Positions 17,511 through 25,400 of a stretch of DNA of 64,000 nt are shown here, in pieces. The DNA lies in assembly GCA_020072815.1 (NCBI GenBank), contig JAIQGE010000003.1, forward strand, positions 186,001 to 250,000, in the 5' to 3' direction. The stretch is from Terriglobia bacterium (lineage in GTDB: Bacteria > Acidobacteriota > Terriglobia > Terriglobales > Acidobacteriaceae). The notes under the pieces are model-generated. The model did not search any database. It saw only the letters and a list, made by a program, of their open reading frames with translations, and was not told the DNA's origin. Numbering within the stretch: position 1 is the first letter of the stretch; each line of letters begins with the position of its first letter. Made by a program: the position numbers and the translations under genes.

Positions 17511-18931
17511 TGGACGAGACCATGACCACAGCGCTTCCCGGCAAGAGGCAATCGAGCCGGATGGCGGTGATCATCGCGGTGGCCGCGGTGTCCCTGGTGG
17601 TGGCGTCTTACGCGAACCTTCTGGTGCTGGCATTGGCGCTGGGGATGGTGGCGTTGGTGTTGGCCAGTGTCCGTTTCAAGCCTTTGCTGTTGGCCGTGGT
17701 CTTCTTCCTGCCGGTGGCGCCGTTTCTGAGCTGGGACTTTGTCATCAAGGACCTGGGAACGCTGCTTCGCGTCTGTTTGTTCGCCGGAGCGCTGGTGAGC
17801 CGCTTGCGCAACCGGGAGTCCATTCGAAACTGGCTGTTTTCCGGCCGCATGACCTGGGCCATGCTGGGCTATTGCGCCGTCGCGTTTTGTTCCGCCGTGG
17901 TATTCAACGCGCCGACCGGCGCGGCAGCCCGCGAACTGATGCGCCTGGCCTCATACCTGTGCTTCTACTACGTGATCAGCGATTGGGTCAGGAGTGATGA
18001 TGATTTTGCCGGCGTGGCCAAGGCCCTGATGCTTTCGACGCTGTGCGTGGTCGCGTTTGGCTTTTACCAGGTCGCCGTTGGCGACTACTCGCGGTTGTAC
18101 GACGCGCTGTATCCCGTGCAGGATGAGCTTCTCAAAAATCCTCCGTGGTCGGGACGCATCACCTCATTCCTGAGCCACTTCAACGGGCTGGCCGGATACT
18201 TGAACCTGGTGATTCCATTTTGTATTGGCTTCGCGTTACGCGCACGCGACGTTGTTTTGCGGCGGCTCAGCGTGATGTGCTTCGTCTTCAGCAGCATCGC
18301 TCTCTTGTTGACCCAAAGCCGCGGCGGATTGCTGACCTATGCCGGAATCCTTTTGTTGAGCGCGTATTTTCTTGTGCCGACGCGCAAGCTGCGAATTCAG
18401 TGGACAGGCGCGCTGTTGGCGATGGAAGCAGCGTGCGCGGTGGTTGTGGGTATGGTGTTTGAGCGGCTTGCCGGCGTGGACCAATACACCGCGATCACGC
18501 GGCTGGGAGTTTGGGCCGGCGCTGCCAGCGTGTTCACGGGAGCACCGCTGGCGGGGATCGGCTTTGGCAATCTGCGGGAATCGTTGGGCGGCGTGATCGG
18601 CTTGCCGGAAGGCGCGGTCCTGGACGCGCACAATCTGTACCTGGAGTTGCTGTCAGAAACCGGAATCATGGGTTTCGCGGCTTTCGCTGTTTTCATGGTG
18701 ATCGCGCTGCGGCTGGCCTTGCGCATTCGGCGCCGGGCCCAGGGAGACATGGAAGGCGTGATTGGATTTGCCGCATTCGCCGGGATTGCCGGTGTGCTGT
18801 TGCACGGCCTGGTGGATTACATGTTTCACACCACGCCGCAGTTTGCCGCGTTGTTCTTTCTGGTGCTGGGCCTGTTGAACGCCGCCGGCTCCCGTCAGGA
18901 AGCGGCGCCGTCGTCCTTGCGCTCAAATTGA
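17510..18931 (+). CDS. O-antigen ligase/polymerase-like membrane protein (Wzy-type)
   Basis: A 473-residue polytopic inner-membrane protein with about ten to twelve hydrophobic segments. The O-antigen ligase/Wzy_C-type signature is visible: SRGGLLTYAGILLLSAYF and, after a periplasmic stretch, GIGFGNLRESLGG with AHNLYLELLSETGIMGFAAF. It probably polymerises lipid-linked repeat units. Two adjacent ATGs overlap the previous stop codon (ATGATG at 17507-17512); the second is chosen because GAGG sits at a more usual distance. Confidence 0.85.
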   Translation: MDETMTTALPGKRQSSRMAVIIAVAAVSLVVASYANLLVLALALGMVALVLASVRFKPLLLAVVFFLPVAPFLSWDFVIKDLGTLLRVCLFAGALVSRLRNRESIRNWLFSGRMTWAMLGYCAVAFCSAVVFNAPTGAAARELMRLASYLCFYYVISDWVRSDDDFAGVAKALMLSTLCVVAFGFYQVAVGDYSRLYDALYPVQDELLKNPPWSGRITSFLSHFNGLAGYLNLVIPFCIGFALRARDVVLRRLSVMCFVFSSIALLLTQSRGGLLTYAGILLLSAYFLVPTRKLRIQWTGALLAMEAACAVVVGMVFERLAGVDQYTAITRLGVWAGAASVFTGAPLAGIGFGNLRESLGGVIGLPEGAVLDAHNLYLELLSETGIMGFAAFAVFMVIALRLALRIRRRAQGDMEGVIGFAAFAGIAGVLLHGLVDYMFHTTPQFAALFFLVLGLLNAAGSRQEAAPSSLRSN

Positions 18932-18950
18932 TTTGTGTTACGCGATTGAT

Positions 18951-19754
18951 ATGGACCCGTTACAGCAGCTCAAACGAAACTGGGAAGGATTCGCGCAGAC
19001 GGACCCGTTGTGGGCCATCTGCACCGATCCGCTCAAAAAGGGCAATCGCTGGACGCCCGAGGAATTGTTTGCGACGGGACGCGAGGAAATTGACCGCGTT
19101 CTCGATTGTATGCAGTCACTGGGGCTTGAGCCCGACTGGAAATCACCGGCCCTGGATTTCGGATGCGGCGTTGGCCGCTTGACGCGCGCGTTGGCGGGCC
19201 GTTTTGAGGAGTGCTGGGGCGTGGACATTTCGCCCAGCATGATTCAACTGGCGGAAGAGTACAACCGCGATCTTCCGCACTGCCATTTCCTGGTGAACGA
19301 CGCCGAGCGCATGGAAGCATTTCAGGAGAATCATTTTGGTTTTATCTATACCAGCATTGTGCTCCAGCATATTCCGGAGAAGTACGCGAAGAGCTACGTG
19401 GGCGAGATGGTCCGCCTGTTAAAGCCCGGCGGAGTCCTGGTGTTTCAGATACCGGACCGCTTTCGCGCGGGGGTGTTCACGCGCATACGACAGAAGCTGG
19501 CTCTGCGGTCGCGCCTCAAGAGGTTGGCCGGACGGCAGGAAAGCTTCGCGATGGAAATGCATTGCATCGCGGAAAACGCGGTGCGCCAACTGGTCGAGCA
19601 CAACAACGCCAAGGTGTTGGACGTCCGGCTGACGAACTCTTGCGATCCTTCCTTCAGCGGCCACCTGCGCTACCTGGAAGAAGAACCGGCGCGAGGGTTT
19701 GTGAGCAAGCAATATTGTGTGGTGAAAAACGCGGCCGGAGACGAGCGGCCATGA
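18951..19754 (+). CDS. SAM-dependent methyltransferase
   Basis: A 267-residue class I methyltransferase. Motif I is ALDFGCGVGRLTRAL, followed by CWGVDISPSMIQLAEEY, the acidic post-motif I, and FIYTSIVLQHIPEKY and VRLLKPGGVLVFQIPDR. It probably methylates a sugar of the exported glycan, inferred from its place among glycosyltransferases. ATG 18951 is chosen over an upstream TTG (18933). Its stop overlaps the ATG of the next gene (ATGA). Confidence 0.85.
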   Translation: MDPLQQLKRNWEGFAQTDPLWAICTDPLKKGNRWTPEELFATGREEIDRVLDCMQSLGLEPDWKSPALDFGCGVGRLTRALAGRFEECWGVDISPSMIQLAEEYNRDLPHCHFLVNDAERMEAFQENHFGFIYTSIVLQHIPEKYAKSYVGEMVRLLKPGGVLVFQIPDRFRAGVFTRIRQKLALRSRLKRLAGRQESFAMEMHCIAENAVRQLVEHNNAKVLDVRLTNSCDPSFSGHLRYLEEEPARGFVSKQYCVVKNAAGDERP

Positions 19755-20884
19755 GCGGGACAATGCGCGTAGGTTTTGATGCGCGCTGGTACAACGATTC
19801 CGGCGTGGGCACGTACGTGGCTGAATTGCTCCGCGCCCTGGCCCCATTGCAGACGGACGTGCATCTGGTGGTGTACGACGACGCGGGCAATCCGGTGCCC
19901 GGGCTGGAGCGTTTGCCGCTGGAGCGGATCCCGGTGGACGCGGGGAAGTATTCGCTAGGCGGAATGCGCGCGATGGCGCGGCGCTGCCGCGATGACCGGC
20001 TGGACGTTTTTCATAGTCCGTTTTATCCTTCGCCGTTGAATGCGCCGTGTCCCGTGGTGGTGACCATCCATGACCTGATTCCGTTTCTCTTTCCCATCTA
20101 CGCGTGGCCCAAGCGGGAGATGGTGAAAGCGGGGTACCGGAGGGCGGGGCGAGTAGCCAGCCAGGTGATTGCCGGGTCATCGCACACCGCGCGCGACGTG
20201 GAGAGAATCCTGAAAGTGAAGCCGGACAAGATTACGACGATCGCATATGCTGTGTCGGCGGCGGAGTTTCGTCCCGAGCGCAATGCCTCAGAACTGAAAT
20301 TGTTGTGGGACAAGTACGCGTTAAAGCAGCCTTACACTGTGGCAGCCAGCGCGCGCAACTGGAGCACCAAGAACCTGGAGAGCGCGCTACGGGCGCTGCA
20401 AGCGGCGGGGGAGATTGCGGGCGTCAAATTTCAGACTGCGGTGTACGGCGTGTGCGATGGGCTGGATGCCGCAGGCGGAGAGAAGCGCTGGCCTCAGCTG
20501 AACCTGGCGCGAGTGGGTTACGTTTCCGCTACGGAGCTGGCCATGCTGTACCGTCACGCGGAACTATTTATCATGCCTTCGCTCTATGAGGGTTTTGGGT
20601 TGCCGGTGGTGGAGGCGATGGCGTGCGGCTGTCCGGTGATTACCTCCAACGGTGGAGCGTTGGCGGAGGTCGCAGGACAGGGCGCGCAGGTGTTTCAGGC
20701 GATGGACGTGGAAGGCATGGCTGCGGCGGCTGCGGCGCTGATGACCAGTCCCGCCGTGCGCGACCGCTGGCGGCTCGCTGCTCTGCGTCGCGCTGCGGAG
20801 TTTTCCTGGAACAGGGCAGCGATGGAGACAATAGCGGTATATCATCGGGCGTGTCGCGGTGGGATCTCGGGAAAACGCGCGTGA
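19751..20884 (+). CDS. Glycosyltransferase family 4 (GT-B fold), third copy
   Basis: A 377-residue GT4 enzyme starting MSGTMRVGFDARWYNDSGVG, with the donor-site signature YEGFGLPVVEAMACGCPVITS. The start ATG overlaps the preceding methyltransferase stop by four bases. The open frame continues far upstream, but that part is a shadow of the methyltransferase. It is one of three GT4 enzymes in the operon, so the repeat unit likely contains at least four sugars counting the primer; this count is an inference. Confidence 0.88.
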   Translation: MSGTMRVGFDARWYNDSGVGTYVAELLRALAPLQTDVHLVVYDDAGNPVPGLERLPLERIPVDAGKYSLGGMRAMARRCRDDRLDVFHSPFYPSPLNAPCPVVVTIHDLIPFLFPIYAWPKREMVKAGYRRAGRVASQVIAGSSHTARDVERILKVKPDKITTIAYAVSAAEFRPERNASELKLLWDKYALKQPYTVAASARNWSTKNLESALRALQAAGEIAGVKFQTAVYGVCDGLDAAGGEKRWPQLNLARVGYVSATELAMLYRHAELFIMPSLYEGFGLPVVEAMACGCPVITSNGGALAEVAGQGAQVFQAMDVEGMAAAAAALMTSPAVRDRWRLAALRRAAEFSWNRAAMETIAVYHRACRGGISGKRA

Positions 20885-20916
20885 GACGCTCGGCATCTTT
20901 TCATCTTGGAGCTTAA

Positions 20917-21579
20917 GTGCCGGTAGCAGCGACGGAAAGGCTGAAAACCAATCCGCAGGCCAGAGAAAGGCCGAGCGCGGCGAGCGCACGCTTGCTGAAG
21001 CGCGCGGTGGACGTTGCCGGCGCGGCGATCGCGATGGTCGTGTGTGCTCCGGTCATCGGAATGCTGGCGCTGCTGGTGAAATTGCAGGATGGAGGCCCGG
21101 CGATCCATCGCCGGCGGGTGGTAGGGCTGGCGGGCGAGTTTGATGCTTTCAAACTTCGCAGCATGCGCGTGGATGCGGATGCCATCCTGCAGCGCGACGC
21201 GAAATTGCGCGAAGAATTTGAAAGCAACTTCAAGTTGAAAGACGATCCGCGAGTCACGCGCGTGGGGGCGTTCCTGCGGAGGAGCAGTCTGGACGAGCTG
21301 CCGCAGTTGTGGAACGTGCTCACAGGACAGATGAGCCTGGTGGGGCCGCGCATGATCACCCGCGCGGAGCTTGATAAATTTGGCGAAGCGGCGTGGATCT
21401 TCACGCGCATGAAGCCCGGGCTGACCGGCTACTGGCAAGTCAGCGGCGCAGCCAACGCGACATACGAGCAGCGCGTGGCCATGGAAGTCCACTACGTTGA
21501 GAACTGGTCATTGCTGGTGGACTTAAAGATTCTGGCGATGACGCCGGCCCGAGTCATTCGCGGGCCGAGGGCCGGCTGA
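20917..21579 (+). CDS. Monotopic sugar-phosphate transferase (initiating glycosyl-1-phosphate transferase)
   Basis: A 220-residue bacterial sugar transferase that moves a sugar phosphate from its nucleotide to undecaprenyl phosphate, priming the repeat unit. It has a single membrane segment (VAGAAIAMVVCAPVIGMLALL, likely re-entrant), RRVVGLAGEFDAFKLRSMRVD, the Asp-Glu catalytic dyad in RRSSLDELPQLWNVL, and GQMSLVGPR. The large N-terminal multi-helix domain of WbaP/WcaJ is missing, so this is the small PglC-like form. GTG 20917 has GGAG five bases upstream. It overlaps galE by one base. Confidence 0.9.
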   Translation: MPVAATERLKTNPQARERPSAASARLLKRAVDVAGAAIAMVVCAPVIGMLALLVKLQDGGPAIHRRRVVGLAGEFDAFKLRSMRVDADAILQRDAKLREEFESNFKLKDDPRVTRVGAFLRRSSLDELPQLWNVLTGQMSLVGPRMITRAELDKFGEAAWIFTRMKPGLTGYWQVSGAANATYEQRVAMEVHYVENWSLLVDLKILAMTPARVIRGPRAG

Positions 21580-22589
21580 TGGCAAACATTCTGGTTACCG
21601 GAGGCACCGGCTACGTCGGCTCAGTGTGTTGCGCCGAACTGTTGCGCCAGGGACACCGCGTGACGGTGGTGGATGACCTTTCCACCGGATTTCGCGATGC
21701 AGTGGCGCGCGGCGCAGAGTTCCATCAGCTTGACGTCGGCGACCGGCGCGAATTACGGCAGGTTGTCCGCCGCAACGACTTTGACGTCGTATTTCATTTC
21801 GCAGCGAAGGCGCTGATTCCGGAGTCGGTGAGCAATCCCGGCGTGTTCTTCGAGAAGAACGTTGCGGCGGGAATCGCCATGCTGGAGGTGCTGCGCGAAG
21901 CGGGGATTCGCAACATTGTGTTTTCGTCGTCGGCCGCGGTGTATGGCGCGCCGGAGAAAGTCCCGATTGAAGAAGAAAGCCCGCTCCGACCTATGAACTC
22001 CTACGGGCTGACCAAGCTAATGATGGAACAGATACTGGAGTGGTACGCGCGGGCTTACGGATGGAGCGCAATCGCATTCCGCTATTTCAGCGCGGCTGGG
22101 GCGACGGCGGAACTGGGAGAGCGGCATGAGCCGGAAACGCACGTCATCCCGCTGCTGCTGGAAGCGGCGGCCGGGGAGAGAGCCAGCTTCAGTATTTACG
22201 GAGATGATTACGATACGCCCGACGGCACTTGCCTGCGGGACTACGTTCACGTGGTGGACATTGCGCGCGCCCACATCTGCGCGTTGCAGAAAATGGGGCA
22301 GCCGGGAATGCGGACGTACAACATCGGCACCGGCGTGAGCTACTCGGTGCGCGAGCTGTGTGTCGCGGCGGAGGAGGCGACCGGGCGGCAAATTCCGGTT
22401 CGCGTCGCCGCACGGCGGGAGGGCGATCCGCCGGCGCTGTGCGCGAGTCCGCGGCGGATCATGGACGAGCTGGGGTGGAAGCCGGAGCATTCGTCGCTCA
22501 GGGAAATACTGGAATCGGCCTGGGATTGGCAACAGAAGCGCTGGAAGCAGAGGCAGGTGAAAAACGTGGGAGCCGCTTCGTCGCGATGA
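21579..22589 (+). CDS. galE: UDP-glucose 4-epimerase
   Basis: A 336-residue extended short-chain dehydrogenase. GGTGYVGS near the N-terminus binds NAD, DVVFHFAAKALIPESV is the family's second signature, SSSAAVYG carries the catalytic Ser/Thr region, and the Tyr-x3-Lys pair is in NSYGLTKLMMEQ. LRDYVHVVDIARAH and YNIGTGVSYSVREL complete the GalE pattern. It would interconvert UDP-glucose and UDP-galactose for glycan building, although related hexose epimerases cannot be excluded. It overlaps both neighbours. Confidence 0.9.
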   Translation: MANILVTGGTGYVGSVCCAELLRQGHRVTVVDDLSTGFRDAVARGAEFHQLDVGDRRELRQVVRRNDFDVVFHFAAKALIPESVSNPGVFFEKNVAAGIAMLEVLREAGIRNIVFSSSAAVYGAPEKVPIEEESPLRPMNSYGLTKLMMEQILEWYARAYGWSAIAFRYFSAAGATAELGERHEPETHVIPLLLEAAAGERASFSIYGDDYDTPDGTCLRDYVHVVDIARAHICALQKMGQPGMRTYNIGTGVSYSVRELCVAAEEATGRQIPVRVAARREGDPPALCASPRRIMDELGWKPEHSSLREILESAWDWQQKRWKQRQVKNVGAASSR

Positions 22590-23278
22590 AAGCGTTCATT
22601 CTCGCGGCAGGCAACGGAACCCGGCTACGCCCGCTGACGGACAAAGTTCCCAAGTGCCTCCTGCCTATTCAGGGCGTTCCGCTGTTGGAGATTTGGCTGC
22701 GCCATTGTGAAGCGGCGGGCGTGCGTGAAGCGCTGGTAAACTCCCATGCGCACGCGCAACAGGTCAAAGAGTTTGTCGCCGGCCGCGCGGGCGTTGTGCA
22801 AGTGAGCGTGGCGGAAGAGCCGGAGCTGCTGGGCAGCGCGGGGACGCTGGCGGACAATCGCGGCTTGGTTGCCGGCGAAGGTGCTTTCTTCGTGTTCTAC
22901 GGAGATGTGTTGACCAACGCCAGCTTGAGTGCGCTGTGGGAGTTTCACCGGGAGAAGAGATTGCCGGTGACATTGGGAATCACCCAGGTGGCAGATCCCT
23001 CGCGTTGCGGGATCGTTTCTGCGGATGAGAGCGGGATTGTGCGTGGCTTCGTGGAGAAACCGTCTCATCCGGAGAGCAACTGGGCGTTCGGCGGCGTGAT
23101 GGTCGCCAGCCAGGAGATTTTTGACGCGATTCCAGGGCGGCGTCCTGCGGATATTGGGTTTGATGTGTTGCCAAGGCTTGTAGGGCGAATGGCGGCATAC
23201 CGGATATCGAGCTACCTGATGGATGTTGGCACGCTAGAGAACTACCGGGCAGCGCAAGAGTCATGGCCGGGATTGTGA
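22586..23278 (+). CDS. NDP-sugar pyrophosphorylase (nucleotidyltransferase)
   Basis: A 230-residue single-domain sugar nucleotidyltransferase. FILAAGNGTRLRPLTDKVPK is the nucleotide-binding signature with the catalytic lysine region (PKCLLPI). Later motifs are FFVFYGDVLTNASL and RGFVEKPSHPESNW. It lacks the C-terminal hexapeptide domain of longer GlmU/ManC-like enzymes and resembles the small mannose- or heptose-1-phosphate guanylyltransferase group. With the GmhA-like SIS protein and the HAD phosphatase nearby, a heptose-type nucleotide sugar is possible but not shown. Start ATG overlaps the galE stop. Confidence 0.85.
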   Translation: MKAFILAAGNGTRLRPLTDKVPKCLLPIQGVPLLEIWLRHCEAAGVREALVNSHAHAQQVKEFVAGRAGVVQVSVAEEPELLGSAGTLADNRGLVAGEGAFFVFYGDVLTNASLSALWEFHREKRLPVTLGITQVADPSRCGIVSADESGIVRGFVEKPSHPESNWAFGGVMVASQEIFDAIPGRRPADIGFDVLPRLVGRMAAYRISSYLMDVGTLENYRAAQESWPGL

Positions 23279-23289
23279 GGAAGACGAGA

Positions 23290-23952
23290 GTGGAGTTGGC
23301 GGGAGTGATTTTCGATCTGGACGGGGTAGTGGTGGACAGCCATCCGGTGCACGTGATGGCGTGGAAAACTTTGTTCGCGTCCCTGGGGAAGAAGGTTTCA
23401 GACGGTGATTTATCGTTCGTGCTGGACGGGCACAAGCGAGACACGATCCTGCGGCATTTTCTGGGCGAGTTGGGCGCAGATGAGTTGAAAGAGTACGGGG
23501 AAAGAAAGGCCACGCTTTATCGCGAAACAGCGACGGAACTCAAAACCATTGCAGGGCTGGGAGGGTTCATGGATGCCGTGGAAGCAGCCGGATTGCCCAT
23601 GGCGGTGGCCAGCTCAGCGGGGCGAGCTCGCGTTGAGCATACGCTGAATGCACTGGGGATCGCGAAGCGCTTTCGCACGGTGGTGACCGGCGATGACGTT
23701 GCCGCAAGCAAGCCTGATCCGGCGGTGTTTCAATTGGCGGCCCGCGAGCTGGGCGTGAAGGCGGAGTCCGTCCTGGTGTGCGAGGATGCGGTGGCGGGAG
23801 TGGAAGGCGCAAAAAGGGCGGCGATGAAATGCCTGGCGATTGCCGCCAATGGCCGGGGGCCGCTGCTGAAGCAGGCTGGAGCAGATTGCGTGGTTACGGA
23901 TTTTACACAAGTGAGTCTGGATGAGTTGAGAGGGCTGTTTGGGAATCAGTAA
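23290..23952 (+). CDS. HAD-superfamily phosphatase/mutase (beta-phosphoglucomutase-like)
   Basis: A 220-residue HAD subfamily IA enzyme. The nucleophile motif is VIFDLDGVVVDSHP, followed by SSAGRARVEHTLNALG (motif II Ser), KPDPAVFQLAA (motif III Lys) and VCEDAVAGVEGAKRA (motif IV). The group includes beta-phosphoglucomutase and sugar-phosphate phosphatases. GTG 23290 is preceded by GAGGAAG at good spacing; ATG 23263 inside the preceding gene is the alternative. It is the last gene of the exopolysaccharide operon. Confidence 0.82.
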   Translation: MELAGVIFDLDGVVVDSHPVHVMAWKTLFASLGKKVSDGDLSFVLDGHKRDTILRHFLGELGADELKEYGERKATLYRETATELKTIAGLGGFMDAVEAAGLPMAVASSAGRARVEHTLNALGIAKRFRTVVTGDDVAASKPDPAVFQLAARELGVKAESVLVCEDAVAGVEGAKRAAMKCLAIAANGRGPLLKQAGADCVVTDFTQVSLDELRGLFGNQ

Positions 23953-24311
23953 GGCGTGCCGCCCCTATGGGGCTTCGTTGTATTTGTGCTGGTCACCCAG
24001 GCCTTCCGGCCTGGGCTAACTCATCTGGCGCCTCCGGCGCTTGAAGATGGTGGTTGGAAGGCAGCCTTCTCGGAAATGAAAATGCATAGGTCCTTCGACT
24101 CCGCGCCGGTCAGCGTCGTAAAAAGAAAAATCTCTGTGGCGCTGCGCTCAGGATGACATGGGTGATTGATGGGCCGCGAGTACCGAACACCTACGCAACG
24201 CGTCTAATGATGATTTGATAGTTCTAAAACATTTTGCACGCTGGCAGGCCGGAAGGAGCTAACTTCTCAGCCTGCCAGAATGCCTGAGCAAGACGGCAAA
24301 CGGCCTTTCGA
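23953..24311. repeat. Intergenic spacer with a dispersed palindromic repeat
   Basis: No convincing gene is seen in these 359 bases. Positions 23956-24045 hold two strong palindromes, CCAGGCCTTCCGGCCTGG and GGCGCCTCCGGCGCT, plus a G/C-rich CCGCCCCTATGGGGC. The same set of motifs occurs in reverse orientation near 50711-50800. The rest (around 24090-24160) resembles another dispersed spacer type ending CTCAGGATGACAT. A 66-codon open frame here is not convincing. Confidence 0.55.
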
Positions 24312-25400
24312 TCAACCGATGGCCGCCCTTCTCAGTTCGCGGGACGCGAAGTCATCAATCACTTTGGCGGCGGGGCGGGCGCCGCGGCGAATCACCTGTT
24401 GGGAAAATCGCTCCATTTCTTCAAGTTGCGGGCTGAATTGCAGTAGCAGCAGGTCCACGCCGGCTTCTTCAAATTCAGCAATTCGCTCAGACACCTGCTC
24501 CGGAGTGCCGACCAGCCCGGACCTGAGCCCGCGATTTGATACGGAATAGTCTTCGAGCGAAACGCGCTGCTCCAGTTGGGTGTTGGCCAGCCATTGCTGG
24601 TAGTTGCCGTAGCCGGCGGCGTTCTGCTTCACGTCAGTAATGCGGCGCAGCTCCTGCTGGGCTTCTTCTTCGCTGTCGCGGACGATGGCGTAGGCGGCCA
24701 CGCCGAACTGCATGCGTGGCAGGCCATGTTTTTCGCGGCGGGCGGAGAGATCGCGGATTTTTTCGCGAATTTTCTCCGGCGGGTCGCCGTGCATGACGTA
24801 TGCGTCGCACTTCTGGGCAATCAGGTTCTTGGCGGCTTCCGATTCGCCGCCGGCGTAGATCACGGGACGCGGTCGCGAGACCGGCTTGGGCTGCAGGACG
24901 AGATCGTCCACGCGGTAGTACTTGCCGTGGTAGCTGAAGTGGTCCTGCTTCCACGATTGATCAACCACGTCAAGCCACTCGGAAGTGCGGGCATAGCGGT
25001 CATCGTGCTGGTCAAATTGCACGCCGTATTTGCGGGCTTCTTCCGCCCACCAGGAAGAAACAACGTTGAGGGAGAGGCGGCCGTTGCTGATGTGATCAAT
25101 GTTGGCGGCCTGCTTGGCCAGCAACGCAGGGTTGTGGAAGGTGGGCCGGACGGCGACCATCAGCTCAAGGCGATGGGTGACGGCGGCCAGAGCGGCAGCG
25201 GTGGACCAGGCGTCAAGCGAGGGCTCTTCCGGGCCTTTGATGTCATTGAGATTGAGTTCGGCGATGAGTGTGAGATCAAAACCGATTTCTTCACTGCGGC
25301 GGGCGAGGCGGCTGATGTACGGCCAAGTGGCCTGCATGTTTTCATCTTCAACGTTGCGCAGCCAGCCGCCGAAAACAGGGAGCCAATATCCGTAGCGCAT
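24312..25400 (-). CDS. LLM-class flavin-dependent monooxygenase (SfnG/SsuD-like)
   Basis: A 362-residue luciferase-like FMN-dependent oxidoreductase. It resembles dimethylsulfone/alkanesulfonate monooxygenases across its length: LARRSEEIGFDLTLIAE, RLELMVAVRPTFHNPALLAK, IDHISNGRLSLNVVSSWW, HDDRYARTSEWLDVV and FSYHGKYYRVDDL. This group uses reduced FMN and oxygen, often to free sulfur from sulfones or sulfonates. No flavin reductase or transporter is adjacent. Its ATG overlaps the ATP-grasp stop codon by one base (TAATG), so the two are translated together. The operon is preceded by a Met/Cys-rich leader ORF, which fits a sulfur theme, though the substrate is unknown. Confidence 0.85.
   Translation of the reverse strand: MRYGYWLPVFGGWLRNVEDENMQATWPYISRLARRSEEIGFDLTLIAELNLNDIKGPEEPSLDAWSTAAALAAVTHRLELMVAVRPTFHNPALLAKQAANIDHISNGRLSLNVVSSWWAEEARKYGVQFDQHDDRYARTSEWLDVVDQSWKQDHFSYHGKYYRVDDLVLQPKPVSRPRPVIYAGGESEAAKNLIAQKCDAYVMHGDPPEKIREKIRDLSARREKHGLPRMQFGVAAYAIVRDSEEEAQQELRRITDVKQNAAGYGNYQQWLANTQLEQRVSLEDYSVSNRGLRSGLVGTPEQVSERIAEFEEAGVDLLLLQFSPQLEEMERFSQQVIRRGARPAAKVIDDFASRELRRAAIG

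Noticed and set aside
19211-20884. 557-codon frame as one long glycosyltransferase
   Set aside because: The first 180 codons are the +2 shadow of the methyltransferase gene; the GT4 N-terminus starts at ATG 19751.
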